Origin: Pyrrhosoma nymphula
Lineage: Eukaryota; Arthropoda; Insecta; Odonata; Coenagrionidae
Length of the DNA: 64,000 bases
Direction: 5' to 3'
Assembly (NCBI GenBank): GCA_963573305.1
Contig: OY754331.1
Location: 68,065,275-68,129,274 of the forward strand
Made by a program: the position numbers and the translations under genes. A model generated the notes under the pieces. The model ran no database searches and was not told where the DNA came from. It saw only the letters and a program-made list of their open reading frames with translations. The stretch's first letter is position 1, and every line of letters begins with the position of its first letter. This document shows positions 27,901 to 39,900 of the stretch, in pieces.

Positions 27901-30900
27901 TCTATGCCAATGGGGATAGTCATCTACAGAGTTTAATATGCATACAAACATAGCTCATAATTTATTTTATGTAATACTTTAATAGTGACAGTATTTTTAA
28001 TTTTTTTTAAATAAATGCTGAATATAAGACCTATAAAATATGAAAACAATCAAAATATGTATGCCCCAGCTTGTGTATAACTTAATATTTTTCACCACAT
28101 CAACTTTCACAGCCTTCCATTACTGATGTAGCACTGGTGGTATTTAAAAGCCCTGATGAAGAAATTGAATGCAAAGATGGAAAATGCATTGAAAATGATC
28201 AATCAAACATGACAATGAAAGAAAGAGAAGATCTTCTACTGCAAATGAACCTCATTTTTAAAGAAATTGGCCAGAGAGTGTCCACACGACTGCAGAAAGA
28301 ACTTGATCTCCACAGTGAGAGAAAACAGCGTTCATTGAGTAAGTTTTGCCTAGTCAAGTGAGAAAATAGTCCACAAGAATCAATGTATGAACTAAAAACC
28401 ATTTCAGATTTAACAATCTTTCCTCTCGGAGATACCATCTATTAATTAAATGCAAGCGTATTTTCACTCATCTTAGTAAAACTGCAAATGCATATTTTTC
28501 CCAGTCTGAAACCTAATCACAAACCTAGCATCAGTGGCTGTGATAATTTGGATAATTCTTGAATAAGCCAAAATAATGAAAGTAAAAAATTAGGAGGTCC
28601 ACAACACTATTCAGTTCACTCATATTCTTAATTATGCGTATGAATAGTATAGATAGAACCAAATATACACTTCATGGAGGCAATATCATAGACACATAGG
28701 AAGCACCAAATCAAAACCTCAAGGAGATGAATCATATATGTACATATCTTAATGGCTGTATATCTTACATTACATGACACAGTTAAGGCATCACAACATA
28801 AAATTTACCTCCTTTTAAATCACATTGTTACCCTTTTAAGATGACCTACTTCTAACAGCTAATTAAGAAGAGTAAATGGCCATAAATCCCTTATGATACA
28901 CAACATAAGATCTTGTGCTTTACTGGCATATCAATTCCACAAATTCCTTTAGGGACATCCAAAGTATCAAGGGCTGCATAATGGCCAATGTTTCTCTGCA
29001 CTCAACCCAGATATCACCCTCCGGGTAGATGAGTGACTCATCTGCCCTCACAATGATGCTTAAGTCAGGGTCAAAAGTCACCCATTTAAGTAGCCTTCCA
29101 CCCAGAGGAAACCTGAGAGGAATTTGTGCATTCACAAGACAGCTTGTCTAAGGAACAGGGTATTTAATTCTTATTACTGAACACAACAAATGTATATCAT
29201 CTCTGAAAAATATAATATTCAGCATAATACCAGAAACTTATCATCTGGGTTACTTAATTGCAGCCACTACAATGCAGGATATAGCAAACCATATAACCAA
29301 AAACATCAAGAGTTATGGGTCTGAATATGCTTCAATGATGGAGGACCTGGAGTGGGTGGCCTGTTCCCTTCTGAATATCATTTTGCATTCCTATTGGTCC
29401 CTGCACTATAAAGTAAGTAGGCAGAGCTCACTTTCCATGAGTGATTACAATGCTTAACCGGCAATCAATAGCTATTATCTAACATTCTTCATTTGCATAC
29501 GGCAAAGGATATATCAGAGTTTGATGTATTTTATATTTTATATGGTTGGCCTTAGACATTTTCATCTGACTGATACTCAAATGAACGTCAAAAACCATGA
29601 GTACATCTTTGACAGCAATTATAGTTCCAATTTACTGACACTATATAGTTATAGAATGGAATAGAAAATTATTTGTCCGAGGATTTGCATAAAAACAACA
29701 AATTTTTAAGCACTAATGACTGTTACATTTGATGCCACCACAAAGAAATGCATTATTTTTTTAAAATACAAACTTAAGGTAAAATTTCTCAATAAATAAA
29801 CAAGCAAAGTTGTTTCATCTAGTTTAAACACATTAACACTATAAAGAGGTTTCGAAATCAAGTGAAGGATTGCAGGAGCTACAATTCTCCTGGTATGGAC
29901 AGTGATCATAATTAGATAATGGCTAAGTGCTCCATTAAATATAAAATCCTGAAAAAAAAGATGAAGGTAGGCTGGCAGTTAGATAGTTTAAATGATAAAG
30001 CAATTATGGAACCTTTTCAAGAAGAAACAAACACACTGCCAAGGAAAATGGAGAATACAGAAACAACAATAGAGCACAGCTGGGAACTGATCAAAACCCA
30101 GCTAAAGACAGCTACAGACAAGACGATAAGGAAAGAAAGACAAGAAAATAGAGAAGCATGAATAACAGATGAAATAATTCAGAAAATACAAAGTACGAGA
30201 GAATAAAAGACTATGAAAACAGAGGAAGGGCAAAGAAAATACAGGGCTCAAAGAAATGAAATTAATAAAGAATGTAAGGCAGCAAAAGAAAGATGGATAG
30301 CAGATAAGTGCACGGAAATCGAGGACTTGATGCAAAACCATAAGTTGGAGACTGCATACAAGACTGTAAAACATTTACTGGGGAATCGTAATCCTAGGTA
30401 CAATGGGCTGAAAAATAAAGAAGGAAAAGTTGTTTTTGACCACCAAGAACTGGTAACAGTTTGGAAAGATTATATACGAAAACTATATAAAGGAAATGCC
30501 AAAGAAAGCATCACCATTGAACAAATAACAGAAATAAAGTTTATAAACAACACGGTAGACAGTGACAATGTGAGGGAGGAATTTGATATGGCGTTAAAGA
30601 AAATGAAAGAAAAGAAGGTGGTCGGAGTTGATGGAATACCAGCAGAAATTTCAAAAGTATCGGGTGAAGAACTAAAGAAGGTACTCTATAGTTTGACGCT
30701 GGCCATATACAATAAGGGCATACTACCCTCAGACTTCCAGAAATGTGAATTGGTGCCCTTACCCAAGAAAGCCTCAGCAAATGAATGTGAACAGTACTGC
30801 ACGATAAGTATTATATCTCACGCTGCAAAAATTCTGAATATGTACCATTATTCTGCATAGGATTGAAAAGAACATAGAGGAACAATTAACAGAAGACCAG

Positions 30901-33900
30901 TTTGGGTTCAGACACGGTAGAAGTACGAGAGAAGTAATACATACTGGCTTAGAGACTCACCCTGGAAAAAAAACTACAAAAAGGTGAAGAAACATTCAGA
31001 GCCTTCGTGCACATCGAGAAAGCATTTGACAACGTACAGTGGAAACAACTCTTCGAATATTACATGACATAGGGATAGACCAAAAAAACATGAATAATCT
31101 GGAGGATGCACAAAGAAGAGATAGCTGTGATAAGAAGCAGAGACTGTAAGGCAGAGGATTAGATCAAAAAAGGGGTGATGCAGGGTTGTTGTCTGTCACC
31201 TAACCTATTCAATTTGTACTTACAAAAAGGAATAGATGAGGTGAGAGAGCTTTGGAAAGACCATCGAGGAGATGAGAGGGGCATAAAGATCCAGGGAGTA
31301 CTGGTGGATATGCTACGTTTCGCTGATGATACATATAGCCGCGATTGCAAATAGTGAAGATGAGCTTACACTTATCCTAAATCAATTGAAAACTATACTT
31401 GGTGGCCAGTATGATATAAAATTGAACAAAACGAAGATGAAGATACTCAGAGTGAGGGAAACCTATGATGCTAATACTAAGGTTTCCATTCATGGTGAAC
31501 AACTGGAAGAAGTCCAAGAATTTACATATCTAGGCAGCAAAATAACAGCTGTTGGAAGAACCAAACGAGAAATAACTATCTGGGAGAATATGGCAAAAGT
31601 AGCAGTCAACAAGAAGAAGAGGTTATTAACAACAAGCAATATTAGTCCAAACCTCAGGAAAAGATTGCTCAAAGTGTTTGTGTGGAGTATCCTAATGTAT
31701 TGCTCTGAAACTTGGACTATTGGGAAAGATAAACGAAGGAGGCTGTAAGCATTTGAGTTATGGTGTTATATGAGGCAATTGAAAATTTGTTGGACAGATA
31801 AAATCTCCAACAATGAGGTCGTTCAAAAAATTCAAGAACATCCTACACTTTGGGAGAGCCTGAAACGGAGAAGAGATGAATGGATTGGACACTTGAACCT
31901 ATGGCACGAGAACTGGCTTACAGCCATGATTGAGGGTACTATTACCAGAAAAAATTGTATAGGCCGACCAAGAGGCAAGGCCATGCCTACAGTCAGGGTT
32001 GCCACCGATACTCTTTTAAATAGGACATCCTCTTTTTCAGTGCTTGTCCTTTCTGCTCCATTGTCCTCAAAAAGGACAAGGACAGTTCTCTTTTTACCAC
32101 TTCAGAAGAGGAAACAAAAGAAATTTGGTAAAAATGGATAATTTAAAAAGAATTCCCACTGAAAAGTTCGATAATATTCCCACAGATGTCGCAAATGTAC
32201 CCGCACCCCCAGCAGTACATAAAAAACTGTTGCCTCCCCCCACTCGCTCAGAATATATTATAAATCACGGTCATGCACCCTATTAAGAGTGATGAGTTCT
32301 CTTTTTTTTATTGTATGGAAATAAAAATGCATTAAAAATTGTTTTGCCATGCCCCTTTTTCCTACAATTTTCGCTGGCGGACTTTTCTTGGGGACTCCGG
32401 AGGACCCGGTAAGGTATTTCACCCTGGTGTCCTTTTTTCACATTTTGAAAAGGTGGCAACCCTTTGCTTACCACATCCTAGATTGCTCCGGAAAAATCAT
32501 GTGATGAGCAACTTTCTCTCTGCTCACTCTCACAAATTGTAGTCCTGCCTCTCAGTCCACATGATATTTGAAAAGAATAATAGTAATAAGAATATTCTAT
32601 GAAGTAATACAGTACACAAGAATAATTTCCTTATGAAAATATAGTAACTATATTTTGCAACGCTTATTTTAACTTCCCCTGTTTGTTGTTTCTCTGGATG
32701 GACTCTTGTAATCGAAATTTAACCCACTTCCCAATGTTCAATCAGGCTGAAATTTTGCACACTTACTTTATCTCGATGACAATACATGAATCAGTCATTA
32801 AATTCACTAATTACCAAGTTAATCTAATTTAATATTAAATGGTTTAATTTCTTTATTCTAAAATGATGCAACCCGCATCACAATTTCTACTTGCAGTCTG
32901 CGCTGATGCAATTCATTGCAACCATCATTTAGGAATTCATAGTGAGAAGAAATGCTAATAATTTAAATTTCAAAGAACCCATGTGCAATTAATATAAAGA
33001 CAAATGTACAAACGATTACAAGATTCGTTTAAGACTAAAAAGTTTTTTTTTAATTTTTAGTACACTTGAATACCTACTATGTACCTACACTTGAATATAA
33101 GCGTTGTTTAAAAAAAGTATTTTTTGTATAATTTTACTATACATATTTCTACAATTGTTTACAATAGCATATTTTTAACCATCTGTTAAAGCATGATCAT
33201 TCCAGGGCATTGTCCACTTGGCAAAAATTAATTTTATGTGTTTCAATTCCAGTAAGTAGAGATGTTTTCTTTAGACAGCTTGTAAACATGTCAGATATCT
33301 AAGACATTGAAGTCATGCAGTAGATATTTCTTAAATATTTCAGAACACATAGGTGGGTTTCAATTGAATGGCTGGAAAAAGAGGTCCTGGGTATATACCC
33401 ACATGGTTCAATTTGACGTTGGTTAAGTTAAATCAGTTTACTTAATCCTTTTTTGTGGATTATCATATTTTGGTTAAATGAGGGCATAGACTACATACAT
33501 ATAACTAGTAGTACATACCTAATGACATGGCAGTTAATAAAAAGCCAAGTTATGAAATATCAAAAAGCAAAGGAACCCACCTTGAGATAATGTCTCAATT
33601 AGGCACACCTCGCTGGTTCATAATTGTTAATAACAAATTTTTCCATTAGGTTAAAACCCGCAAAAGGACCCATCCAGTGGTATCAAGATGCTGCCGCAAG
33701 CAATCACAATTATCAGTGTCGCTGGACAAGATCAGTATTTTGTGATTATGCATCTGTTAGCTATCTCATATGTGAACAGAGTGAAATTCAATGTGTACCT
33801 ACTCTGATGAAATTGATTGATGTAACACCAGATTTTAATAACTCATTACTTTTTCGTCAAAAATAAAAAATTCAAATAGTCTAAAAATATATTTACTTAA

Positions 33901-36900
33901 AAAAATATTATCAAGGAACTGCCAGTTTCAATGAGAGAACTGTCTGAACATGAATAACTTAAAGGGTTAACCTAACTAATTAGGGCAACATAAATAAAAT
34001 GCTATTCATGAAATGTATTGTTTGTAGGGTCTACATAAGTGATTTTTGAGACATAAAACACAATCCGATTTGTGGTCTTTACATAGTGGAGTCAGGCGAC
34101 CACATAAAATACACAAGAAACTACTGATAAGATTTGGGAATTGTGATGGTGAAGCTATTATAACTCTTTCCAGTCCAAAGTCAAGTGTCACTTGACATGT
34201 TTAGTTTGTATTACAACTTTTTAATTTTAGTTTAGGTCTACATGAAGTACAAAGTCATTAATAAATAATGCAATCAAAAGTTAAATGCACAAAAAAATGA
34301 CAAATAAACGTAATTTTTTCCTGAAATTTATGATCACACAGGATATTGTAGACCTTCCATAAGATTTATTCTGCAGATTTTTGAGAGACCTGGAATTTGC
34401 TTTCTTCTTTTAACAGATAATTCCATTGTATTTTGTATCTTCGTAGACAATGTTTCATCTCTCATCCAGAAGGCATCTTCAAGTCAAAGTATTTTTGTTG
34501 CATTTTGACCACTATATTTAGACAGCTGGGTAGAGTTTATTATCCTATACTAATACGTACATATATAAAAATCTAATGTTGCCTGTTTGTAACTCAATCA
34601 CGCAAAAATGGTGGAACCGATTACTTTGAAAATTTGCAAGTGGGTTATTAAGTGCACTGGGACCAACATAGGCTATATTAAAAAGTCCTCAGGGCTCCAG
34701 GGGCCCCAAAATGAGCCCCTGTTTTTACTTCCATTAGAAGAGCATTGAAATCAGTGGAGAGGTTTCTTTTTTTGCTTTTTTATATTACTTGCAATCAAGA
34801 TACAGGGTTGAAATATTCACTATCAGCTGGCTGAAAGAATGAAGTATTTAATTCTTGCAATCGATTTTGTTATGCACTTAGTTTTTGCTTACAATTACAT
34901 TTAAAATACCAAAATTATCCATTTTTCTCCAATTTCAGCATATTTCCTTGGCAACCTGAGCTATGGCTATGAACGGAAAAATTTGCCCAGGCCTTTTAAA
35001 GCCTACGTTAAACGCAGTGGTGTACGCAGGGTTGACTTCTGGGGGGGTTATTGACTTCTGGGGCGGGGGGTTTCATTAATATTTATGTGCATCATCATAA
35101 AATGATATTTAGATTATTATTCACTAAAACAATAATTACATTCTCATTTTGTGAAGACAATTCAACTATATTTTTCAGTCCAACAAGCAAAATTCTAAAT
35201 GCTAGTTCAGGTAAATTAACGAAAACGAATTCAGGGAAACATGTTTTTGGGGGCGTTTAAACCCTAAAAACCCCCCTGATTAAATGAAATGATCAATACA
35301 TGCAAATTTCAGTGAGATTCCATTTGGGGTATTTTGTACCCCAACCTCTCCATGTGTACTTAATAGCTTTTACATAGTACATATCTGCATTAAGCACGTC
35401 ACATTGATTCTTATAATAAGAGTCAATCAGTATGCATAGTAGGTATATCGCTTACTACATAGAATTTTGCTCACTGCTAGAGACCTATGTATTACACTTA
35501 TTAAACCTTAATACAACCCTAGAGCTCAAGTGGAATGGTTGGGGTTCCAATTGCCTCTAAGTCCCTAAATCACTGCTATCTATTTAGCCTCAGAATGAAT
35601 GCAGTTTAGAGCTATTTTTCTTGGAATTTTGAGAGTAGGATATATGATACTATTTTTTAAAATTCATACATGGGAGTCTATTGGTATGGGAAAAAATCTT
35701 ACTCAAACTCACTTGGGGGAAAATATGGTCAAGTTTATGACGATCTTCCCACGCCCCCCCATTGCAAAACTGGAGTACTTTTTTAGTTTTACTGTTTCAA
35801 GAATAAACAATTTGAGTAAAATAGCTTGATACTATGCACTAACAAGTGACAAAATGCGCAATTTCCACAAAGTAAAAAAAACTAAGACGATAAATGAGAA
35901 GTCAGTATCTCTTCTGTTTGAAAAGAACTATGTACTATATTATTTCTTACTTTTATCTCTGCAATTGAGAATCAACCGGCATTTAGGTATACTACTTATT
36001 TTTAATTAAAGCAGGTGAGAGAAAATCATTATTTTCCCCCACTCATAAGTGAAGCTGTGGATAATAAAGAACAGAAAAAACTTCAACCGGGAAGATGGTT
36101 ACACTCAAATAGACGAGGAGGAGAGTATAATTACACAGCATCATGAAACGGCCAATCAGGGAGTTTTAACAAAAATCCAAACTATGACAGCCAATCAGAA
36201 TGCTCCTTAGCAACAAGCTACCCTGTGCTGGCCAAAATGCAACCAACTGTCCTATATATGTGCTTCTGAGAGCAAGAATGGTAAAAATGTTACTTTTTGG
36301 AAAATAAGGCTAAAAGTGAAATAAATAAAAACATTAAACCATATGAGCTACTTTCTAGAGGAAAGCTAGACACTACTCATACACAAAACATAATACAGTT
36401 AGAGGGGTTAAGGGAATTCTTCTGCGCATCTAACATATTGGAAGGCACATAGCAATGGTCTGACGGAATTGCGATATCTCGTATGGATTACTACTAGCGC
36501 CAATTGTTTCAGGCGCAAATGGAAAAATAGGTATGCGTGAAAAAGATAAAGATTGTATGGTTTTGCCATAAATCTTTTATTTTTTGTGAAAAAATGCAGT
36601 AATTACTCCATATGTTGTTTGTCATTTATCAGTGTCAATTTAAAATACGCCTGGGACCACACGAGACATCGCCATCGCAACCGTAAGTAAACAAAGAAGA
36701 TGGCCAAGAAAGTACACTGCGAAAACGACAAGAGAAGGACTGAATGGCATTATTACGCTGCAATCTGGCTCCAGAATTGCAGAATTGATTATACAATTAG
36801 CTTTTTAAGTTTCCCCTGAGAAATAAATAGGTAATTTCCTACATAAATCTGCCAGGTATCCAATTTAAGAGTATACCTGTCGCGCTGATAGTCAGCACCT

Positions 36901-39900
36901 GACCACTAGAGTGCTCTCAGTGAAATGTATAACGATTGGAGTAATGTGAGTGTCAGACCCTTGGCACATAGGATGCACCCCCATTTCAGCCGGGCACACT
37001 TAAGAAAAGCAATTGTTAGCCTGTGGAAGGCCATGCCTTCACCTGTAAGATCAGGGGGTAATTTTTTAGCCCTAATGTTGGAAAAAAAGGTGTCTTATAT
37101 ACTGTCAAATACAATATATAATACATATATGTCAAAAAACTGACACCAATTTTCAGCTAAAAGCTCATATATAGTGGCCAAAATGCAACAAAAATACTTC
37201 ATTCTGAAGACTTCTCTCGAGATAATTTATTGACTTCTCTCCTCCAATGCCAGAATCAGTCTCCATTTATATATATAAATAATTTACATATTAAAGTTTT
37301 CAATATTTTTCAGAGCTACCAATAATTCAAAATAATCACTCCTGCAATTGCATGCATCAAATCCTCAGACTAGAGACTGTGCCAACAGTTTAATCATAGT
37401 GTGTGTTGTAGATACTAAATTAAACTATGTATGTAGGTACTTTTTATTCTCTACACCACTAACACATGAAAAAACTAATTTTACATTATTAATTACATAC
37501 ATGTTTCATACTGCTCTATTACATATGTAATATTATTTATTTTGCACCAAAATAAAACTTTAAGAGCAGTTCCCAGTGTTTCAATTACATATGCACTAGC
37601 AGAGAAATGAATTTCTTAAATAAATAAGGAAATTTAGCAAATGGGCACACCTGTTTAAATACCAAGCTCCATGACAACAATGTTGACAAGCAAACAGTCC
37701 ATCTTATGGTTCCTTACATAAGGTTTACTATCATTACATTTGAGGAGTTAAGGGCTAAATCTCATAGTGACAAAATTATAAGGTAAATTAATGATCAATC
37801 TCAACTTATGAATGAATATGCTCTAGGTTAGATTAAAGTAAACCTCATCACTTGCTCAATAATATCTCTCCAAATCCATATTAGTTTTTCACTGACTACA
37901 GTCAGTCAGTACCCAATCTATACATAGGTAGATTGTGTATGAAACTATATCCAAACTTCTTAACCCATGAGTTTGTCTTTGAATTAATCAAAGTTTACCC
38001 CATAAAAAATGAATGAAAAATGTTGCCATTTCCATCATCTTGACTGACAATCAGCAAATATGAAGCAAAACTATCTTCCTTTGTGAGTCCTACAGAGCAT
38101 TTATTAAATACCTAGTTTGTTGTTTCGTGCTAGCCCATGAGCACAGAAATCTTTAAGGCACCTTCCACTATGGCTGAATCAATATCTTGTGAGAAACTGG
38201 AGGGAAAAGAAAATGTGATGCATGAGCCAACATTTGATGATAATCATGGAGAGAGAGATTGGCATAAGAAAGAAATGATTTCAGAGGAGCAATGTGATAT
38301 AACTCCTATTCCAACTCCAATATATGCAGGAGAAGACCTTAATTTGAATTCTGAACTTGTAAAAGCTGGTTTTTCAGCTATATCAATTAAGCATCAGCCT
38401 CGGTACAGATTCTCAAAAGGTAGGTACTGTGCATGCTTTTGACATATACACCTAGAGTAAAATAAATATGTGAACTGCTAATTAGATGCTTACAATACTC
38501 ATGGCCATTATATTTTAAACTCATTGTCAATGTATGTATATATTGCTACACAACAGTCATCATTTTTTCCATGGCATATTTCCACTATTATCATTCATAG
38601 TGTAAAATTCCCCTCCAGTTCATTGCTTGAAATCATGTTTCGTGGAACTCATTCAGCAGTGGGAAGAAGTGATACTTCGCAAGTTTTGAATTGTTTTAGC
38701 TATTTTCTTAATGATCCAATAAAAGGGAAAGGTATGGCAGAGACCAGCAATCACAATTTTGGTGCATTGAACTGCTATTTTTAAATGCATTACATTTCTA
38801 TCTTTGCATAAAGGAAGCACATTTGATATAGCTATAAGAAGTACAAAACCAGTAATTCACTATAAATTGGTAAATTGTTCAAAAAGACAACAAATTAACA
38901 TTTAGAGTTCACATCCTTCCATTTATATTATTTAGGAAGTTATTCCAGGAACTAAATTAATAGAGAAGACCTTACTCGGAACAAATTTACTGCCATATAG
39001 GCAATTAAGTTAAGGCTGCGATTTGCACCAATCCAGGACAGTCAAGGAAGAGTGGATTGAAATCTGCTGTGAGTAAACAATGACAACATGAAAGAAGGAA
39101 ACAGTCCGAACATTCCAAGTAAAAAAAATGGGAAGACAGCTTACTGAGCAAGAAGATATAGGCAAAAGATGTCAAGAAAACATAGAAATGCTACACAAAG
39201 GATCAGACCCGTTGGACTGATGAAAAAATGAGGTGGACAAAAACAACTATGGCCCAAATACCCAGCAGTGAATTTGAAAGGGCAGTAAAAGAACTCCTGT
39301 GTGGGTTAGTCAAAGACAGCTACAGCAGTGGAAATATGCCTAAGTGTTTTGAGAAGTGTGTAATTATTACAACACTGATGGAAATGAACACTGAGAGATG
39401 TGAGGATCAAAGAACTCCTGAGTTTGCTGTTGTATGCATACAAAATATTCCCACAGATAATTAGCTGAAGGATTGAAAGAAAATTGAAGAAAACCTCTCG
39501 AACAACCAATATGGATTCGAAAACAACACAGGAAAAGACAAGATAAAAATTTCAAGATCCATATATGTATTCTAGAATGTCTTTGCAGTGGAACATGTTG
39601 ATGGGATGAGTCTTCCACCAATGCAGTCCGTAAATTCAGCTCAAAAGTGCTGATGCCATCAATGTGACATACCCTGTCTAGTCAAGTGTACTCCGATTGG
39701 AAAATTAAGACATTTTGGCACTTACATGTTTCCAGGCAGGCAAATGAACAGCGTCTCTGTTTAAGCTGAATGGATTGTTAGGTACAGTTTTCAGAATGAG
39801 TGGCAATTGGAAACACACAACAGTTTTCTCTATTGACAATATTTAGATTTTGGTCTTCAGATCTGAAGATGCCAACTGGAACAATGGCTTAAATAACGAC

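Noticed and set aside
33650..33679. Possible 30-base microexon (VKTRKRTHPV) in intron 11, phase 0 to 0
   Set aside because: Acceptor ttccattag and donor gtatca are plausible and frame-compatible, but such tiny matches arise often by chance and the exon chain works without it.
34545..34740. Helitron-like start (ctatactaata..)
   Set aside because: Only one end resembles the family; no CTRR hairpin end or Rep/helicase coding was found.
35012..35290. Possible hAT-like element starting cagtggtgtacgcagg
   Set aside because: No matching inverted right end or target duplication was found; the G-rich repeats may explain the look.
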